8,533 nt of DNA from Chloroflexota bacterium (GTDB lineage Bacteria; Chloroflexota; Anaerolineae; Anaerolineales; Anaerolineaceae). Each line of letters begins with the position of its first letter. Position 1 is the first letter of the stretch. Under the pieces are notes generated by a model. It was not told the DNA's origin, did not search any database, and was given only the letters and a program-made list of their open reading frames with translations. The position numbers and the translations under genes are program-made. Below are positions 6,266-8,533 of this stretch, one piece after another. The stretch is taken from the NCBI GenBank assembly GCA_021796375.1, contig JAJYJF010000072.1:1-8533 (forward strand), read 5' to 3'.

Positions 6266-6309
6266 GGAGGGGAGAATAGCGATTGGTGGACGGCTATAGA
6301 AACCTATGA
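6266..6309 (+). other. possible 8-codon leader ORF with strong RBS, stop overlapping next start
   Basis: GGAGGGGAG (6266-6274) comes right after the ROK repressor stop and is the only good Shine-Dalgarno in this gap, yet it is about 31 bases from ATG 6306. It sits 8 bases before TTG 6283 (or 11 before GTG 6286). That frame reads (M)VDGYRNL and stops at TGA 6307-6309, overlapping ATG 6306 as ATGA. This could be a tiny coupling leader that delivers ribosomes to the next gene. The short length and non-ATG start make chance quite possible. Confidence 0.3.
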
Positions 6310-7694
6310 AGAGCATTTTCCCTCCCATTCCACCCCGGCTTGTCCCCCCGCTGGATGAAGGTTTCCAGCCGGCGGCGCTGGCAAACCGCGCCTTCGAGCA
6401 GGAGGCTGGCCCGGCAGGGGAGCGCCTGGTGATCGGTCTGGAGCGCGAGACGGGCAAGCTCGCCCGCTTCGAGACGCGCATCCTGCCCCGCAGGGGCCCG
6501 CGCGCGGCGGCCAACCTGGCTTACGCCGAGCGGCTGGTCAAGTTCCTGCTCTGGCAGCGCGGCGGGTACCGCATCCGGGTCGGCGGGCCGGCGTCCATCG
6601 GCGAGTATATCAGCAGCGTCTATTCCCCCAGCGGGCCGCGCTGCTTCGACGCCGCGTTCATGGGCGACCAGGTCTACGAGCGCCCCTTCAGCGTGGAGAT
6701 CTGCCAGGCCGACGAGGTGCCGGAGACTCCCGAGACCGGCGAGGCGCTCGGCCGCCACCTGGACGGCTGCCGCATCGGCTTCGACCTGGGCGCGTCCGAC
6801 CGCAAGGTCAGCGCGGTGGTGGACGGCAAGGTGATCTACAGCGAAGAGATCATCTGGGAGCCGCGCAAGCAGTCCGACCCGGAATATCACTACCGCGAGA
6901 TCATGGCGGCGTTGAAATCGGCGGCCGGCCGCATGGCGCGCGTGGACGCGATCGGCGGCAGCTCGGCCGGGATCTTTATCGACAACCGGCCGATGGTGGC
7001 CTCCCTGTTCCGCGGCATCCCCCCCGAGCGGTTTTCGGAGGTGCGCGACCTGTTCAACCGGGTTCGCAGCCAGTTCAACGTGCCCCTGGTGGTCATCAAC
7101 GACGGCGACGTGGCGGCGCTGGCCGGGTCGATGTCGCTGGAGGAGAACGGCGTGCTGGGGATCGCCCTCGGTTCGAGCGAGGCGGCCGGTTATATCGATC
7201 CGCGCGGCAAGCTCCTGGGCTGGCTGAACGAGCTGGCCTTCGCGCCGGTGGATTACAACCCGTCCGGGCCGGTCGACGAGTGGTCCGGGGATACCGGTTG
7301 CGGGTCGCAGTACTTCTCGCAGCAGGCGGCCTTCCGGCTGGCGCCCCGCGCCGGGCTCCGGGTTCCGGCGGATCTCACCGATGCCGACAAGCTGAAGTGG
7401 ATCCAGGAAAAGCTCGAGGCCGGGCACGCCGGCGCGGAAGCCATCTGGCGCAGCATGGGCATCTACCTCGGCTACGGCCTGGCCCACTACGCGCGATTTT
7501 ACGACATGCGCCACGTGCTGATCCTGGGGCGTTGCACTTCGGGGCGGGGCGGCGCGCTGCTGCTGGAAGGCGCCAGCCAGGTGCTGCGCGAGGAGTTCCC
7601 GGAGCTGGCGGGCAGCCTGCAGGTGCAGCTGCCCGACGAGCGCAGCCGCCGGGTTGGGCAGTCCATCGCGGCGGCCAGCCTGCCGCTGCTCTGA
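6306..7694 (+). CDS. atypical ROK-fold (actin-like ATPase) protein lacking the ROK Zn motif
   Basis: A 462-residue protein whose C-terminal two thirds carry ROK/sugar-kinase-like motifs: phosphate-1 loop GFDLGASDRK (158-167), IGGSSAG (216-222), NDGDVAALAGS (265-275), LGIALGSSEAAGY (284-296) and LILGRCTSGRGG (405-416). The usual GEIGH and CxCGxxGCxE elements are replaced by NELAFAPVDYNP (308-319) and GCGSQYFSQQ (331-340). E309 could match the sugar-binding Glu, while the Zn ligands are absent. Residues 1-150 are an extra region with no HTH, including RLVIGLERETGKLARFE (40-56) and a conserved-looking FMGDQVYERPF stretch (118-128). Unlike the repressor it keeps DLGAS and NDGD, so ATP binding and sugar phosphorylation are plausible but unproven. 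ATG 6306 is the first usable start, as a stop lies in frame at 6297-6299. It lies between a ROK repressor and a PIG-L deacetylase (13-base gap). I recall similar ROK-annotated proteins elsewhere but no demonstrated function. Confidence 0.8.
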   Translation: MKSIFPPIPPRLVPPLDEGFQPAALANRAFEQEAGPAGERLVIGLERETGKLARFETRILPRRGPRAAANLAYAERLVKFLLWQRGGYRIRVGGPASIGEYISSVYSPSGPRCFDAAFMGDQVYERPFSVEICQADEVPETPETGEALGRHLDGCRIGFDLGASDRKVSAVVDGKVIYSEEIIWEPRKQSDPEYHYREIMAALKSAAGRMARVDAIGGSSAGIFIDNRPMVASLFRGIPPERFSEVRDLFNRVRSQFNVPLVVINDGDVAALAGSMSLEENGVLGIALGSSEAAGYIDPRGKLLGWLNELAFAPVDYNPSGPVDEWSGDTGCGSQYFSQQAAFRLAPRAGLRVPADLTDADKLKWIQEKLEAGHAGAEAIWRSMGIYLGYGLAHYARFYDMRHVLILGRCTSGRGGALLLEGASQVLREEFPELAGSLQVQLPDERSRRVGQSIAAASLPLL

Positions 7695-7707
7695 CCGAAG
7701 GAGAGAC

Positions 7708-8533
7708 ATGATCCTGCACCAGGCAACCGCTGAAACTTTCGTCCCGGATGGGCTTTCATTGGAGCCGGCGCTCGCGCGGACCACCCACCTGGCCGTCAGC
7801 GCCCACCAGGACGATATCGAGATCATGGCCGCCGAGCCGATCCTCGCCTGCTACCAGCAGCCAGACCGCTGGTTCAGCGGGGTGGTGCTGACGGATGGGC
7901 GCGGCTCGCCCCGCGAGGACCTCTACCAGGGCTACACGGACGAGGAAATGCGCCGCGTGCGCTTCAAGGAGCAGAAGAAAGCCGCGGTGGTGGGCGAGTA
8001 CGCCGCCCTGGTGCTGTGCGACTTCCCCAGCCGGGCGGTAAAAGACGCCTCCGATTCGGGGCCGGTGGAAGACCTGGCGGCGATCTTCGCGGCGGCCCGG
8101 CCCCAGTTTGTCTACACCCACAACCTGGCCGACAAGCACGATACCCACGCCGGCGCGGCGCTGCGGGTCATCGCCGCCCTGCGCGGCCTGCCGGCTGAGA
8201 TGCGCCCGCAGAAGCTGTACGGCTGCGAGGTGTGGCGCGACCTGGATTGGATGGTGGACGGCGACAAGGTGCCGTTTGACTTGAGCCGGCACGAAAACCT
8301 CCAGGCGGCGCTGTTGGGCGTCTTTGATTCGCAGATCGCCGGGGGCAAGCGCTACGACCTGGCCTCGCTGGGCCGCCGCCGCGCGAACGCCACCTATTTC
8401 GAGTCTCACGGCGTAGATGCTTCCCGGGGGCTGTCCTATGGGATGGACCTGACCCCCTTGATTCAAGATCCACAACGCGATATTGCTTCCTTCGTGCAGG
8501 ACCATATTGCGCGGTTCACCCGGGATGTGATCG
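7708..8533 (+). CDS. PIG-L family (LmbE-like) Zn-dependent deacetylase, 3' truncated by the window end
   Basis: Reading from ATG 7708 gives 275 codons with no stop before the window ends; the start is backed by AAGGAG (7698-7703). PIG-L enzymes remove acetyl groups from N-acetylglucosamine-type sugars using a His-Asp-His bound metal. The first motif is AHQDDIE (32-38), a variant of AHPDDE with Gln for Pro; H33 and D36 are the likely ligands and D35 the likely base. The second is THNLADKHDTHAG (137-149), whose H144 or H147 should supply the third ligand. Further on, LYGCEVWRDLDWM and DSQIAGGKRYDLA look like subfamily-specific blocks. It follows the ROK-fold gene by 13 bases and should belong to the ROK-controlled operon. 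The substrate is probably an N-acetylated amino sugar or conjugate. There is no signal peptide, so it acts in the cytoplasm. A large antisense ORF over this gene (7756-8505, minus) is a shadow. Confidence 0.9.
   Translation, partial: MILHQATAETFVPDGLSLEPALARTTHLAVSAHQDDIEIMAAEPILACYQQPDRWFSGVVLTDGRGSPREDLYQGYTDEEMRRVRFKEQKKAAVVGEYAALVLCDFPSRAVKDASDSGPVEDLAAIFAAARPQFVYTHNLADKHDTHAGAALRVIAALRGLPAEMRPQKLYGCEVWRDLDWMVDGDKVPFDLSRHENLQAALLGVFDSQIAGGKRYDLASLGRRRANATYFESHGVDASRGLSYGMDLTPLIQDPQRDIASFVQDHIARFTRDVI

Noticed and set aside
6294..7826. 510-codon open frame on the minus strand opposite the ROK-fold gene
   Set aside because: It spans the real gene, the gap and the start of the PIG-L gene, has low-complexity shadow composition and no motif.
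7756..8505. 249-codon open frame on the minus strand near the window end
   Set aside because: Antisense to the PIG-L deacetylase, whose two catalytic motifs are clear on the plus strand.
1..8533. CRISPR arrays, tRNA or rRNA genes, insertion sequences and phage genes
   Set aside because: No repeat-spacer pattern, cloverleaf, rRNA-like segment, transposase or terminal inverted repeats could be seen on either strand.

Overview
The window is GC-rich, densely coded bacterial DNA carrying three unrelated blocks. Codon third positions are strongly G/C-biased in all genes, which also produces long antisense shadow ORFs. The gene mix (group 1 [NiFe] hydrogenase, a stand-alone lipoate ligase, ROK-family sugar genes, a PIG-L deacetylase, a TauE/DUF1634 pair) would suit an anaerobic or facultative bacterium. 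An Anaerolineae-like Chloroflexota is my best guess, but no marker gene here fixes the taxon.

Block 1 (1-2294, + strand) is the end of a [NiFe]-hydrogenase operon. It holds the last codons of an upstream gene (probably the small subunit), a complete large subunit with both Cys pairs that bind the Ni-Fe site, and the matching M52 maturation endopeptidase that should trim the large subunit's 21-residue C-terminal tail. Block 2 starts with a complete LplA-type lipoate-protein ligase (2345-3391, +). It converges on a minus-strand pair, a TauE/SafE anion exporter (3939-4772) and a DUF1634 membrane protein (3523-3939), whose coding regions overlap by one base. Hairpins fill the convergent gap (3392-3522).

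Block 3 (from about 4930 to the window end, + strand) is an amino-sugar or glycoside-type module. It contains an AT-rich control region, a ROK repressor with HTH and Zn site, an unusual 462-residue ROK-fold protein that lacks the ROK Zn motif, and a PIG-L deacetylase cut by the window edge. The control region is the most striking non-coding feature. It has a textbook sigma-70-type promoter (TTGACA, 16-bp spacer, TATAAT) followed at once by a 31-bp perfect dyad (15-bp arms, one central base). This is most simply read as the operator through which the ROK protein controls its own operon. The promoter also shows that translation starts at ATG 5073, not at the upstream in-frame GTG.

The best candidate for something poorly described is the ROK repressor / Zn-less ROK-fold protein / PIG-L deacetylase cassette with this operator. 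A possible tiny coupled leader ORF lies just before the ROK-fold gene.
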